Positions 54,356 to 63,880 of a stretch of 64,000 nucleotides of DNA are shown here, one piece after another. The DNA comes from Pseudomonadota bacterium. Its GTDB lineage: Bacteria; Pseudomonadota; Gammaproteobacteria; Burkholderiales; SG8-39. The stretch spans positions 81,450 through 145,449 of the forward strand of contig JAJZPQ010000004.1 in assembly GCA_021811085.1 (NCBI GenBank), read 5' to 3'. The notes below the pieces were generated by a model. The model was not told the origin of the DNA, searched no databases, and saw nothing but the letters and a program-made list of their open reading frames with translations. Position numbers and translations under genes: made by a program. Position 1 is the stretch's first letter, and every line of letters begins with the position of its first letter.

Positions 54356-56158
54356 ATGCTCTCTCTGCGACCACTCTACCGGTTTGGCCTTTTTTTGATC
54401 GGCATGGCCTTGCTGCTCCAGACATTTCACGCGGACGCAAGCAATGCGACCACGGTGCGGATCGGCGTCCTCGCGTATAGAGGCGCCGAGGCGGTTCAGG
54501 AGGATTGGTCCTATGTCAGGAATTGGCTTGACGCCACCATTCCGGCCCATCGTTTCGTTCTGCTTGATTTCGACCAGGCCGGACTGACGCGTGCGGTGCG
54601 AGAACAGACCATCGATTTCGTCATCACCAACAGCGGCCACTATGTCGCCCTCGAAAACAGCGATGGCGCCAGCCGCATCGCGACCATCGAGTCGCCTTGG
54701 GCCCTGTCGCCAAGGCAATCGATCGGATCGGCAATCGTGGTGCGTAGTGATGCGCACTTGCACACACTGGCGGACCTGGCCGGCAAGCATGTGCTGGCGG
54801 TCGGCGCGGATGCATTCGGTGGCTACCAGATCGCCGCACGCGAATTACTTGAAGCCGGAGTCGATCCTGAGCATGATCTCGCCGATCTGCAGTTTACGGG
54901 TTTTCCGATTCAAAACATTGTGCATGCGGTCCGTGCAGGCCGAGCCGACGCCGGCATCGTTCGCGCTTGTCTGCTTGAGCAGATGATCCGCAGCGGCGAG
55001 ATCGGCGCCGGGGAGTTGCGTGTGCTGGCACCGATCAACACCAAGGGCTTCCGCTGCCAAACATCGTCGCGCTTATACCCCGACTGGCCGTTTGTCGTTT
55101 TGCGTCATACTCCGGCGGAGCTGTCCAAGCAAGTGGCCATCGCCTTGTTGCGTATGCCGCGTACCGCGGATGGCTATAGTTGGACCGTACCCGCCGATTA
55201 TCATGTTGTCGACGAGCTGTTCCGCGAACTGAAAATCGGCCCCTATGCCTATTTGCGCCAATGGACCTTCGAGGGCTTGCTGCGGCTCTACTGGGGCTGG
55301 TTGCTGCTGATTCTGGCTTTATTGGTCGCTTGGGCGATGCACACCGTGCGGGTTGAACACCTGGTGAGTCTGCGCACCCGCGAACTGCGCGCCGCGCAGG
55401 AGGAACAGCACCGCATGGCGGAAGAGGCGCGCTTGCGTCAAAGCACGCTTGACCATGCCGCACGACTGGCCATCCTGGGTGAAATGGCAAGCGCGATTGC
55501 GCACGAGTTGAATCAACCGCTGGCGGCGATCCGCAACTTCGCCCGTGGCATGGCGCGGCGCATTACGGCCGGCCGCTTGGAGCCGGCGCCTTTGCTGGAC
55601 GGAACCGGCGAAATCGTCGCACAAAGCGAGCGGGCGGCAAGCATCATTCGGAACATACGTGCTTTCGCCCAAAAAAGAGCATCCGAACAGAAGTCGGTCG
55701 ATCTGATTGCGGTTCTGGGCGAAGCCATCGCCCTGTTTTGCGGCACCCATCCGCAGGCGCACGTTAGTTGGCAACCCGACACGACACAAACTGCCAAGGT
55801 GATGGCCGACCCTCTGCAGATCCAGCAGGTCATGCTCAATCTGCTGAAAAACGCACTGGATGCGCAGCAGACCGCCGGCCATGCGCACGAACCGATCGAG
55901 GTACAATTCCGGATGGAAGCCAGCACCTATCGCATCACTGTTCGCGATTCTGGTTGCGGGCTGGAACCCGAACAGTTCGCGCACCTGTTCGAACCGTTTT
56001 TCACCACCAAACCCGAGGGCCTCGGTTTGGGCCTGTCGCTCAGCAAAGGCATTATCGAATCGCTTGGGGGAACGCTATTCGCGGTGGCAAATGACGGCAA
56101 TGCGGGACTGACGGTATGCTTCAGCCTGCCTGAAGAGGAGCCATTTGGAGGCGCATGA
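54356..56158 (+). CDS. ttrS: Tetrathionate sensor histidine kinase TtrS
   Basis: 600 residues. Signal/anchor segment (8-27), a PhnD-like periplasmic ligand domain (about 33-295), membrane helix 311-330, coiled-coil 335-370, HisKA with phospho-acceptor H383 in AIAHELNQPLAA, then HATPase with N-box MLNLLKNALD and G-boxes DSGCGLE and GLGLGLSLS. This architecture is that of TtrS, which senses tetrathionate in the periplasm. Its stop overlaps ttrR by four bases. Confidence 0.92.
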   Translation: MLSLRPLYRFGLFLIGMALLLQTFHADASNATTVRIGVLAYRGAEAVQEDWSYVRNWLDATIPAHRFVLLDFDQAGLTRAVREQTIDFVITNSGHYVALENSDGASRIATIESPWALSPRQSIGSAIVVRSDAHLHTLADLAGKHVLAVGADAFGGYQIAARELLEAGVDPEHDLADLQFTGFPIQNIVHAVRAGRADAGIVRACLLEQMIRSGEIGAGELRVLAPINTKGFRCQTSSRLYPDWPFVVLRHTPAELSKQVAIALLRMPRTADGYSWTVPADYHVVDELFRELKIGPYAYLRQWTFEGLLRLYWGWLLLILALLVAWAMHTVRVEHLVSLRTRELRAAQEEQHRMAEEARLRQSTLDHAARLAILGEMASAIAHELNQPLAAIRNFARGMARRITAGRLEPAPLLDGTGEIVAQSERAASIIRNIRAFAQKRASEQKSVDLIAVLGEAIALFCGTHPQAHVSWQPDTTQTAKVMADPLQIQQVMLNLLKNALDAQQTAGHAHEPIEVQFRMEASTYRITVRDSGCGLEPEQFAHLFEPFFTTKPEGLGLGLSLSKGIIESLGGTLFAVANDGNAGLTVCFSLPEEEPFGGA

Positions 56159-56781
56159 ACGAACGGGATGCGGTGATTTTTGTTGTCGACGATGACGCGG
56201 CGATGCGCCGCTCGTTGGCTTATCTGTTCGATTCGGCGGGATGGCGCGTGGAGCTTTTCGACTCGGCGCATGACTTTCTCGACCGATACGGCGGGCATGT
56301 GCCGGGCTGCCTGGTGCTCGATGTGCGTATGCCCCTGATGAGCGGATTGGAACTGCAACAAACGCTCAAAGATCATGGCGTACGCCTGCCCATCATTTTC
56401 CTGACCGGCCACGGGGACTTGGCCATGGCGGTACAGGCGATGAAAACCGGTGCCTGCGACTTCCTGGAAAAGCCGTGCAAGGATCAGGTGCTGCTCGACG
56501 CGGTTACGCGCGCAGTGCGGCGCAACATCGAAGACTGCCGGATCAGCACGCAATCCCGCGCAGCACAAACCGCTCTGGCCGCTTTGACCGCGCGCGAGCG
56601 CGAGGTGGCGGAGTTGATGGCCGCCGGCAAGCCCAACAAAATCATCGCCCGCGAACTGGGGATCAGCGACAAGACCGTCCAGGTGCATCGGCGTAACACG
56701 ATGGAAAAACTGGGCGTGCATTCGGCGGCGGAAATCGCCCGACTGCTGATGACGACGGGGATCGAGCCTCCCGCGCCCTAG
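56155..56781 (+). CDS. ttrR: Response regulator TtrR
   Basis: 208 residues. Receiver with acidic pocket VVDDD and phospho-acceptor D56 in LVLDVRMP, Lys in LEKPCKD; C-terminal LuxR/FixJ helix-turn-helix (LTAREREVAELMAAGKPNKIIA). Translationally coupled to ttrS. Expected to activate ttrBCA. Confidence 0.93.
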   Translation: MNERDAVIFVVDDDAAMRRSLAYLFDSAGWRVELFDSAHDFLDRYGGHVPGCLVLDVRMPLMSGLELQQTLKDHGVRLPIIFLTGHGDLAMAVQAMKTGACDFLEKPCKDQVLLDAVTRAVRRNIEDCRISTQSRAAQTALAALTAREREVAELMAAGKPNKIIARELGISDKTVQVHRRNTMEKLGVHSAAEIARLLMTTGIEPPAP

Positions 56782-56843
56782 CAGTCCCGGCGGCTACAGC
56801 CCCCCCCAAGACGCTGTAACGCGAGAGCGCGCCAAGCGTGACA

Positions 56844-59800
56844 TCACGCCCGCAACAGACGCGCCGGCAAACCTTGCCGCACCGCGGATCCCGCCACCGG
56901 GTCGACGAACACGCTGCGTCCGCTGCAGGTCGGGTCGCTCAACCCCATGTCGTTGAGATTGACGCCGGCAGCAATCTCCGCTTCGTGCGGCTGCGTTTGC
57001 CCGCCGATGCGATGCGCGCGCGCGCCGAGCTCGCGATGGCCGAAGCCGTGCTCTACCGCCACTACGCCGCGCTGCACGCCGTGACGCAGGATCACCGTCG
57101 CTGCGACGCGCCCGCCCGGCGTTTCAAGGTAAACTTTGTCGCCGCTACGCAAACCCAGGTGCACAGCATCGTTTGGATGCACCGCCACCGGGTTGTCGGG
57201 ATGGATGCCGCGCAAGCGCCGTGCACCGATGCTGTAGGAGTTTTGCAACGGCGACTTGAAGCTAATCAACTGCAACGGCCATTCCGCCTCCGGGTATTTC
57301 GTGCGTACTGGCGTACCGTTGGCGAAAGCCGGTTCGTGCCACGACGGGCTGCCTGAAAAACGCTTGCCGGTTAAACTATTCTTGGCGGTGCCGACGTTCT
57401 CGTTGTACAGCATCATGGGTTTGGTGAAGCGATGCGTGGCCCAATCCGGCGGGTAAGGCGCGTCCTCGGGCACCCCGCGGACGGCGGCGCTCGTTGGTGC
57501 GGCATGCGCTTTGGAATCGGCCGGGGGCGGCAAGCGCAGGCCGAACATTTCCTTGTAGTTCTGGGAACGTCCGCCCCGCGCCAGCACAAAGGCCACCTTG
57601 CGCCATTCCTCGGGCTTGAGCGTTTGTTCCAGCAGGGGACGGATACGGGCCACGCCGGACAGCTCGATGTCCTCGTCGCTCGCCTCCGGCACCGGTGTCT
57701 TGCCGGCCCACGCAATGTTCGCGCCGCCGCGCAAATACCAGTCCTCGGGACGCTCCAGAGGGCAAGGCTGGCCTTCGCTGTCGCTAAGACCGGCCGGGCC
57801 GAAGCCGGGCAAAGCCATGGCCTTGGCCAGCGCAAGGAAAAAGGTCTCCATGCCGATCGCCTGGCCGTCAGGCAGTTTCTGCGCCTTGGGCTCTACCACC
57901 GGCCAGCGCGCCGTGCTCATCTTGACCGCCACCCCACCCCAGGCTTGAGCCCAGCCCCAGCTTTCGTACAGCAGCGAATCCGGCACGATATAGTCGGCCA
58001 GGGCCGAGCTTTCGTTGATGAAGGGATCGATCGCCACGATCAGCGGCAGCTTTTTCGGATCGGCCAGATCTTTTCCGATCTGCGCGTGCAGACCCGTCAC
58101 GCCGTAGAGCGGATTGCTGCTCCACAGGATCAAGGCCTTGAGCGTATAGGGGTAGCCGTTGATGGCGCCGGTCAGCCACTCCGTCGCCAGCGCCGGCGCG
58201 TTTGGATACCATGGCGCCTGTGCCGGATAGGCCTTGCCGCTTTCCTTTTTGCGCCTGAACTCGCTCGTCTTTTCATATGCCACGTTGCGTCCGAGCGGAA
58301 TTCCCCTCGGTTTGACCTCGCCGGCAAAGCTGTCGAGGTTGTAGCGCGGCCCTTCCCCGGCGTCCTTAAAACCGCCGGCGTTGATCAGGGTACCACCCTT
58401 GCGGTTGAGATTGCCGACCAGGGTGTTGAGCATCACCACCGCATAGGCGTTGTAAAATCCGCTGCCTGACATCATGCCGCCATGTGTGTTGACAGCGGCG
58501 CGTTTGCCATGGCTGGTGAATTCGCGCGCCAGTCCCTCGATGACCTCCACCGGCACGCCGCAGGCGGCGGAATAGTCGGCCAGGCTGTGCTTCAACGCCT
58601 CTTCGCGCAGCAGGCTCATCGCGCTTTTGAGCTTGAGCGTATCCGCACCGACCCGTACCTCACCATCAAAGAACAGCTCTGCCTCACCCTCGGCTTTGGT
58701 GTGGACAACAGGCCTCTTCGCCACCGGATCGTAAACGACGTAAGGGTCCTTGTCTTTGTAACGCTGCTCATCGGAGAAAATCATGCCCAAATCGGAGCCG
58801 CGCAAATAGCGGCCGTCACGCGCATGGCCGGGCTGGACAATCACCAAGTGGGTGGCGTTGCTCCAGCTCGCCTCGCCGGCTGCCTCTGCCACCTTACGGT
58901 TGGGCTGTACCAGGTAGTGCCGGTCGTAGCGTTCCTGCTCGATAATCCAGCGTATCATCCCCATCGCCAGCGCGCTGTCGGTGCCGGGCTTGATCGGCAC
59001 CCAGCGGCTGCGGTCGCCCGCGGCCAGGCTTTCGGCGTTGGTCAGCACCGGATCGACCACTACGTAGTCGAACTTCCGATTACCCGAACGCGCCTTGGCG
59101 ATCAACGTGCCCTGCCGCTTGAACGGATTGCCGGCATTGCCGGGCGCCGTGCCGATGAAAATGCAGAACTCGGCATTTTCAAGATCCGGCTTGGCGTGCG
59201 GCATTTTCTTCATATCGCCGAACATCGCCCCCGAGCCGCTGCGATAAGCGCCGCCGCAGTAGGAGCCGTGTCCCACTATATTGAGGCTGCCGTAGGACTG
59301 CGTGATGAAACGTTTCACAAAGGCGATGCGGCCTTCGTTGGTGCTGGCCATCAGGCCGACCTGGTTGACCTTGGGACCGAGTTCGGGCTGCTGCGGATCG
59401 ATCGGCGTTTGCAGGTCGCGCAAGGCGCGCAATCCCTGCACCTCGCCCTCGCCGAAAAGGTTGCCGCCTTCGACGACCTCCCTAATCAGCTGGTCGAACG
59501 CGATCGGCTGCCACTGGCCGCCGCCGCGCGGGCCGACGCGCTTCATCGGGGCCAGCACGCGAAACGGCGAATCCATCTGCTCCAGCACGGCATTGCCGCG
59601 CCCGCAGGCGGTGGAGCGCCCCGCCAGGCCCTTTTCCTGGTAGCGCGTGAGCGATACGAAACTTTCGCGGATCGGCGTTTCGAATGGGAGCGGCGGATCG
59701 GCCGACATCGGGCTGTACGGATTGCCCGCCACGCGCAAAACTTTGCCGGTTTTCTTGTCGAGCCGCACACGCACGCTGCAAAAAGTGGTGCAACCCGTGC

Positions 59801-60029
59801 ACATGGTGTAGCTGACCTGTTGATCCGGGTTCATGCCCAGGGCCCCGGTGGCGGGGTTCATGGTGAACTCGGGCGCCAGGGATTTGCCATTGAATCGCTG
59901 CTTCGGCTTGTCCTTGCCGCGCACGTGATCGAACATTCTCCCGGCCGTGGTCGAGAAGCCGACGGCGAAAGCGGTGAGGCCGCCGCCTATTGCGGCCTTA
60001 TGCAGAAACGAACGACGCTTGTCTTCCAT
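56844..60029 (-). CDS. ttrA: Tetrathionate reductase catalytic subunit TtrA (molybdopterin)
   Basis: 1061 residues from MEDKRRSFLHKAAIGGG at 60029 with GAGGAG upstream; a start at 60053 would overlap ttrC. Twin-arginine signal RRSFLHK. [4Fe-4S] ligands CTGCTTFC and a later Cys in STACGRGN, then the molybdopterin oxidoreductase domains (NIVGHGSYCGGAYRSGSG; FIGTAPGNAG) and the C-terminal dinucleotide-binding part (HPNDAVHLGLRSGDKVYLET). Reduces tetrathionate to thiosulfate in the periplasm. Convergent with ttrR. Confidence 0.92.
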   Translation of the reverse strand: MEDKRRSFLHKAAIGGGLTAFAVGFSTTAGRMFDHVRGKDKPKQRFNGKSLAPEFTMNPATGALGMNPDQQVSYTMCTGCTTFCSVRVRLDKKTGKVLRVAGNPYSPMSADPPLPFETPIRESFVSLTRYQEKGLAGRSTACGRGNAVLEQMDSPFRVLAPMKRVGPRGGGQWQPIAFDQLIREVVEGGNLFGEGEVQGLRALRDLQTPIDPQQPELGPKVNQVGLMASTNEGRIAFVKRFITQSYGSLNIVGHGSYCGGAYRSGSGAMFGDMKKMPHAKPDLENAEFCIFIGTAPGNAGNPFKRQGTLIAKARSGNRKFDYVVVDPVLTNAESLAAGDRSRWVPIKPGTDSALAMGMIRWIIEQERYDRHYLVQPNRKVAEAAGEASWSNATHLVIVQPGHARDGRYLRGSDLGMIFSDEQRYKDKDPYVVYDPVAKRPVVHTKAEGEAELFFDGEVRVGADTLKLKSAMSLLREEALKHSLADYSAACGVPVEVIEGLAREFTSHGKRAAVNTHGGMMSGSGFYNAYAVVMLNTLVGNLNRKGGTLINAGGFKDAGEGPRYNLDSFAGEVKPRGIPLGRNVAYEKTSEFRRKKESGKAYPAQAPWYPNAPALATEWLTGAINGYPYTLKALILWSSNPLYGVTGLHAQIGKDLADPKKLPLIVAIDPFINESSALADYIVPDSLLYESWGWAQAWGGVAVKMSTARWPVVEPKAQKLPDGQAIGMETFFLALAKAMALPGFGPAGLSDSEGQPCPLERPEDWYLRGGANIAWAGKTPVPEASDEDIELSGVARIRPLLEQTLKPEEWRKVAFVLARGGRSQNYKEMFGLRLPPPADSKAHAAPTSAAVRGVPEDAPYPPDWATHRFTKPMMLYNENVGTAKNSLTGKRFSGSPSWHEPAFANGTPVRTKYPEAEWPLQLISFKSPLQNSYSIGARRLRGIHPDNPVAVHPNDAVHLGLRSGDKVYLETPGGRVAATVILRHGVQRGVVAVEHGFGHRELGARAHRIGGQTQPHEAEIAAGVNLNDMGLSDPTCSGRSVFVDPVAGSAVRQGLPARLLRA

Positions 60030-60039
60030 AATATTCTCC

Positions 60040-61179
60040 TCAGTGCGAAGCAACCGCGTCGGCGACGAGTGTGTTGGTGGCTTTGTTGTTGCGGCTGGCG
60101 AATGCGTGTCCGGCCCATGGCAAGTAATCCACCATCAAAAGCAACAGCGCGATCCACAAACCCAGCGTGCCAACGATGCCGAGCAGGCCGTCACCACCGA
60201 GCGGCAGATGGTAGTCGTACAGCCCGGCGCCGGTTTTGGGGATGGACTGGCCGCCGATCAGGATGGTCCAGCGCATCATCCAGGCGCTGTGCACGGCAAT
60301 CAGTCCGGTAATCAGGCCGCTGGAGGCCGGGCGCCAGATGGCCAGCACCATCGGCAGAATCGTTGCCAGCGCCGCCCAAACCGCGGTCAGCTGCCATTGC
60401 GGCACGCCCGCCACTTCGTTGAAAGCGGCGCTGTGCGAGAGACTCACCCCGGACAGGCTGACAAAAAGCCATCCACCGCCCAGCATCAGCACCACCGCCA
60501 GAGCGAGCACAAGAAGGCGGTTGAGGCCGATTTCCAGCCGAGTATCGTGACCACCGATAACCCGGTTGAACAACAAGGACAAACCGATTGCGCCGGCGAA
60601 GGCGGTTGCCGCGAACTGCAGTGGCAGGAAAGGCGTATGCCACAGCGGGCGGGCGCGAACCACCATCACCTCCATGCCGGTGTACAGCGCCACCAACACG
60701 GCACCTATCAGGGTCAGCAAGGCTGCGGCGGAGATTGCCATGCGCGGCGCGGCGCCGCCGCGCCCGGCGAAGCGACAGAGGCGGGCGTGGAACGAATCGC
60801 CGCCTCGATCCTGCGCAGCGAAGTCTCCACGCAGTACCAGCCAGGCATAGAGCAACAAGCCGCCAACATAAATCGGGATAAAGAACGAGCCCCACGACAT
60901 CCAGGATTGCGGCTGGAAATGCAGGTAAAAATTCAGGAAGCGTCCCGGACCGTGCAGGTCGGCCAGCAGGGCTACGGGTGCAGTCAGGCCGCACACCAGC
61001 GCACCGAGCAGGGCCAGGCGGCCAAGCTTTTCGTGCTGTGCACGACCGAAGACAAAATACGGCAGTGTCAGCATAAAGCTGCCGTAACTGAGCCCGATCA
61101 GGAAAAAATAGGATACCGCCCACGGCAGCCAGGCCACCCCACGCGTAACATTGAGCACTTCGACGATTTGACTGTCCAT
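60040..61179 (-). CDS. ttrC: Tetrathionate reductase membrane subunit TtrC (NrfD family)
   Basis: 379 residues with about nine membrane helices; NrfD/PsrC-type quinol oxidase subunit. The opening EVLNVTRGVAWLPWAVSYFF is typical, followed by polar segments GPGRFLNFYLHFQPQSWMSWG. It passes electrons from quinol to TtrB. GGAGAA precedes the ATG; three bases separate it from ttrB. Confidence 0.9.
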   Translation of the reverse strand: MDSQIVEVLNVTRGVAWLPWAVSYFFLIGLSYGSFMLTLPYFVFGRAQHEKLGRLALLGALVCGLTAPVALLADLHGPGRFLNFYLHFQPQSWMSWGSFFIPIYVGGLLLYAWLVLRGDFAAQDRGGDSFHARLCRFAGRGGAAPRMAISAAALLTLIGAVLVALYTGMEVMVVRARPLWHTPFLPLQFAATAFAGAIGLSLLFNRVIGGHDTRLEIGLNRLLVLALAVVLMLGGGWLFVSLSGVSLSHSAAFNEVAGVPQWQLTAVWAALATILPMVLAIWRPASSGLITGLIAVHSAWMMRWTILIGGQSIPKTGAGLYDYHLPLGGDGLLGIVGTLGLWIALLLLMVDYLPWAGHAFASRNNKATNTLVADAVASH

Positions 61180-61182
61180 GAT

Positions 61183-61899
61183 TTATTCTCCACGTCCACT
61201 CGGTTGCCATAATGTGCCGGCACCCTCGACGCGTCCCTGGAAGCGCTCGTCCAGGCCAAGATAAAATACATGGGGTCGCGTGCCCATTTCGGGCTTCAGC
61301 ACTTTCATCTTGTTCTGATCGACCAGACGGCGGACCTCGCTGTTCGGATCCTTCAGGTCGCCAAAAATGCGCGCTCCGCCGACACAGGTTTCGACGCAGG
61401 CCGGCAGCAGCCCGGCATCAATCCGCTGCGCGCAAAAGGTGCACTTATCCGCCTTGCCGGTGTCGTGGTTGATGAAGCGCGCGTCATAAGGGCAAGCTTG
61501 CACGCAGTAGGCGCAGCCGACGCAGCGGTCGCCATCGACCACTACCACGCCGTCCTTGCGCTGAAAGGTGGCGCCGACCGGGCAGACCGGAATGCAGGGC
61601 GGATTGTCGCAATGGTTGCACAAGCGTGGCAGCATGTAGGTGCCTGCATGCCCGCCTTGGTGCACCTCATAGGTGGAAACGATGGTGCGGAAACTGTTCT
61701 CCGGCACGGCGTTTTCCATGATGCAGGACACCGTACAGGCTTGGCAGCCGATGCATTTTTGCACATCGACCACCATCGCCCAGCGATGTTTGCCATCCGC
61801 TTCCCTAGCCGTCGAAGCTATTGCCGGCCCCGGAGCCAACGCCGCTCCGACGGTGATGGTCGGCAAGGCGCGCAAGAAATCGCGTCGGGATTGAATCAT
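61183..61899 (-). CDS. ttrB: Tetrathionate reductase iron-sulfur subunit TtrB
   Basis: 238 residues from MIQSRRDFLRALP (Tat signal RRDFLR), start fixed by AAAGGAGG at 61899. Sixteen Cys in four ferredoxin-like clusters: CIGCQACTVSC, CNHCDNPPCIPVC, CVGCAYCVQAC and CTFCAQRI...CVETC. Electron transfer between TtrC and TtrA. First gene of ttrBCA. Confidence 0.93.
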   Translation of the reverse strand: MIQSRRDFLRALPTITVGAALAPGPAIASTAREADGKHRWAMVVDVQKCIGCQACTVSCIMENAVPENSFRTIVSTYEVHQGGHAGTYMLPRLCNHCDNPPCIPVCPVGATFQRKDGVVVVDGDRCVGCAYCVQACPYDARFINHDTGKADKCTFCAQRIDAGLLPACVETCVGGARIFGDLKDPNSEVRRLVDQNKMKVLKPEMGTRPHVFYLGLDERFQGRVEGAGTLWQPSGRGE

Positions 61900-62205
61900 T
61901 CGGCCCTCCTTTCGCTGCAAGCGAGCCTGATTGGCTCATTCGCATGATAGGAAAAAAGGCATCTTGAAGGTATTGGATGCTTATTGCGGTCGACTACACA
62001 ATACAGCCCATATACATCAGGCGGATTTCATGGTAGGCGATCAAATCCTAGCGTAGACAAGGCGACCCGAATGGCAGCCTCGAAGAGGACTGCGTTTTGT
62101 TTCTGCCGCAGTGTCGAAACACCAATCGACCGCGGCGAGCAATTCGCCCAGGAGTTCAAATCTCACGCATACCCCGCTTAGTTCCCATGCCAGCGGCGGT
62201 AAGCG
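61900..62205. other. Promoter region of ttrBCA and spacer
   Basis: A TATCAT on the minus strand upstream of ttrB is a possible -10. No clear FNR-type TTGAT-N4-ATCAA was seen. A 65-codon plus-strand frame at 61984 has no support. Confidence 0.45.
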
Positions 62206-62322
62206 TCAATCCATTATCGCGAAGAACCCGCCGGCCTGCTCCGATTCGTTGTAGGCGTCGGTAGCCGCATCCTCGATCAGCTTATCCAGATATTTCATGG
62301 AAAATTGCGATGTCTTTCTCAT
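62206..62322 (-). pseudogene. N-terminal fragment resembling a calcium-binding small protein
   Basis: 38 codons with GGAAGG upstream of the ATG. Residues KYLDKLIEDAATDAYNESEQ followed by AGGFFAIMD resemble the first half of the small PF11535-type calcium-binding family, which normally continues for 40-60 residues; a TGA ends it here. Follows the next gene by 18 bp. Assignment from memory. Confidence 0.45.
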
Positions 62323-62340
62323 ATTCGCCTTCCACCATTA

Positions 62341-62634
62341 CTACGACGTCTTCCAGAGCCCCGCGTCGACCAGACGCCGGACCAAAGCACCGCGTTTTCC
62401 ATTCCGTGCCATGAATTGCGCCAATTTCCGGTCGAACTCTGATCGAGAGGCGCAAAGCGTATAGGCTTCGGCTAGCTCGACGAGAGCGCGTTTTACCTCA
62501 TCGTAGGCAGAGGCGATGCCACGTTCTGCTCGTTTGTCGGCAACTTGCCAGCAACGGTCGAAATCGGCAGCCAGTGTGCGCAGGTAAGTTTCATGCTTGG
62601 CCTGCCGCTCCGCTTCAACCTCTTTGCGCCGCAC
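62341..62634 (-). CDS. Hypothetical protein, 5' region displaced by an IS element
   Basis: 97 residues from a GTG at 62634 with AGGA upstream. Charged helical start (RRKEVEAERQAKHETYLRTLAADFDRCW) and a C-terminal KRGALVRRLVDAGLW. Not recognised. The frame runs on into the IS, but that part is IS sequence; without the IS no in-frame ATG precedes this GTG before a TGA. Confidence 0.5.
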   Translation of the reverse strand: MRRKEVEAERQAKHETYLRTLAADFDRCWQVADKRAERGIASAYDEVKRALVELAEAYTLCASRSEFDRKLAQFMARNGKRGALVRRLVDAGLWKTS

Positions 62635-62676
62635 CGCTTCCTGCTTTCTTCTCGTTTCGGCAGCGGACGCAGCTAA

Positions 62677-63869
62677 GGAAACTCTGAAAAACCTCGTCTC
62701 TCTGTCATCGTACCGGGCACGGTAAACGTTGGGCTGGTATGAACGCAAGGAGACGAACGATGAAACAACAAGCGCTTTCGATGACTGGCTACTTTGACAA
62801 GGGTAAGAAGACGCGCCGGGAGCAGTTCCTGGCTGAGATGGACTCGGTCGTTCCGTGGGTACGTCTTTGCGCGCTGATCGAGCCGCATTATCCGAAAGGC
62901 AGTCGGGCAGGCGGTCGGCCGCCGCTGCCGCTTGAGCGCATGTTTCGGATCTACTGTCTTCAGCAGTGGTACAACCTGTCTGACCCGGGGGCTGAGGAGG
63001 CGCTTTACGATTCGATCACGATGCGCCAGTTCGCCGGTGTGAGAACCGATGCGGACGTTATCCCGGATGAGACTTCGATCCTGAACTTTCGCAGGCTCTT
63101 GGAGAAGCACAAGCTCACCGAGCGGCTGCTCTCGGAGATCAACTCGTATCTTTGCGAGCGTGGACTGCTCGTAGGCAAGGGCACGATCGTGGACGCGACC
63201 ATCATCAATGCACCCTCCTCGACCAAGAATGCCGAGAAGAAACGCGATCCGCAGATGCACCAGACGAGGAAAGGCAAACAGTGGTACTTCGGCATGAAGG
63301 TGCATACCGGAACGGACACCGATTCGGGACTGGTGCACACAGTACGTGCCACCAGCGCCAACGTGGCCGATGTGAACGTACTGGGTGAACTGCTGCATGG
63401 GGCCGAGGAGAGCTTGCACGGGGATTCGGCCTACCACTCCAAGGAACTCAAGGCACAGGCTGAAGCGAGCGGTATCGAATTCAACGTCAACCAGCGTGGC
63501 ACCCGGAGCCATCCGCTCACGCAAGCGCAAAGAGCGCGCAACCGTCGTCTGTCCCGGGTCCGCGCCACGGTGGAGCATCCTTTCTTGGTGGTCAAGCGCC
63601 TGTGGGGCCACGTGAAGGTGCGATACCGGGGAATCAAGAAGAACTTGGCCCAGATGAACACGCTGTTCGGTCTGGCCAATCTGTACCGCGTGCGATATCG
63701 ATTGATGAACTCGTAGGATAGGTGCGCCCATGAAAGGTGAAACAGGCAAGAAATCACCGGAAGAACCGGCAAACACAGTCCGCCGGCAACTGCCGCGCAA
63801 TCGTTTCGACCTCTTCGTGTCGCAATTTGGCATGACAGTAGTTCGTAATCCTAGAAATTCAGAGCTTCC
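62677..63869 (+). mobile_element. IS5-family insertion sequence, complete
   Basis: 1193 bp bounded by inverted ends GGAAACTCTGAA (left) and GGAAGCTCTGAA (right, reversed), one mismatch in 12. Direct repeats CTAA at 62673-62676 and 63870-63873 are the target duplication usual for the family. One full-length transposase gene inside. Confidence 0.9.
62760..63716 (+). CDS. IS5-family DDE transposase
   Basis: 318 residues from MKQQALSMTGYFDKG (AAGGAG upstream). DDE residues are read in VDATIINAP, HGDSAYHSKE and RVRATVEHPFLVVKR; the N-terminal GRPPLPLERMFRIYCLQQWYNLSD is the family's DNA-binding part. Intact, so the element may be active. Confidence 0.93.
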   Translation: MKQQALSMTGYFDKGKKTRREQFLAEMDSVVPWVRLCALIEPHYPKGSRAGGRPPLPLERMFRIYCLQQWYNLSDPGAEEALYDSITMRQFAGVRTDADVIPDETSILNFRRLLEKHKLTERLLSEINSYLCERGLLVGKGTIVDATIINAPSSTKNAEKKRDPQMHQTRKGKQWYFGMKVHTGTDTDSGLVHTVRATSANVADVNVLGELLHGAEESLHGDSAYHSKELKAQAEASGIEFNVNQRGTRSHPLTQAQRARNRRLSRVRATVEHPFLVVKRLWGHVKVRYRGIKKNLAQMNTLFGLANLYRVRYRLMNS

Positions 63870-63880
63870 CTAAAGCGCGA

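Noticed and set aside
58482..60311. 609-codon plus-strand frame
   Set aside because: Antisense to ttrA, which has a complete molybdoenzyme sequence.
61984..62181. 65-codon plus-strand ORF
   Set aside because: No ribosome-binding site, no recognisable composition, sits in the ttrB promoter region.
62673..63833. 386-codon minus-strand frame
   Set aside because: Antisense to the transposase inside the IS.
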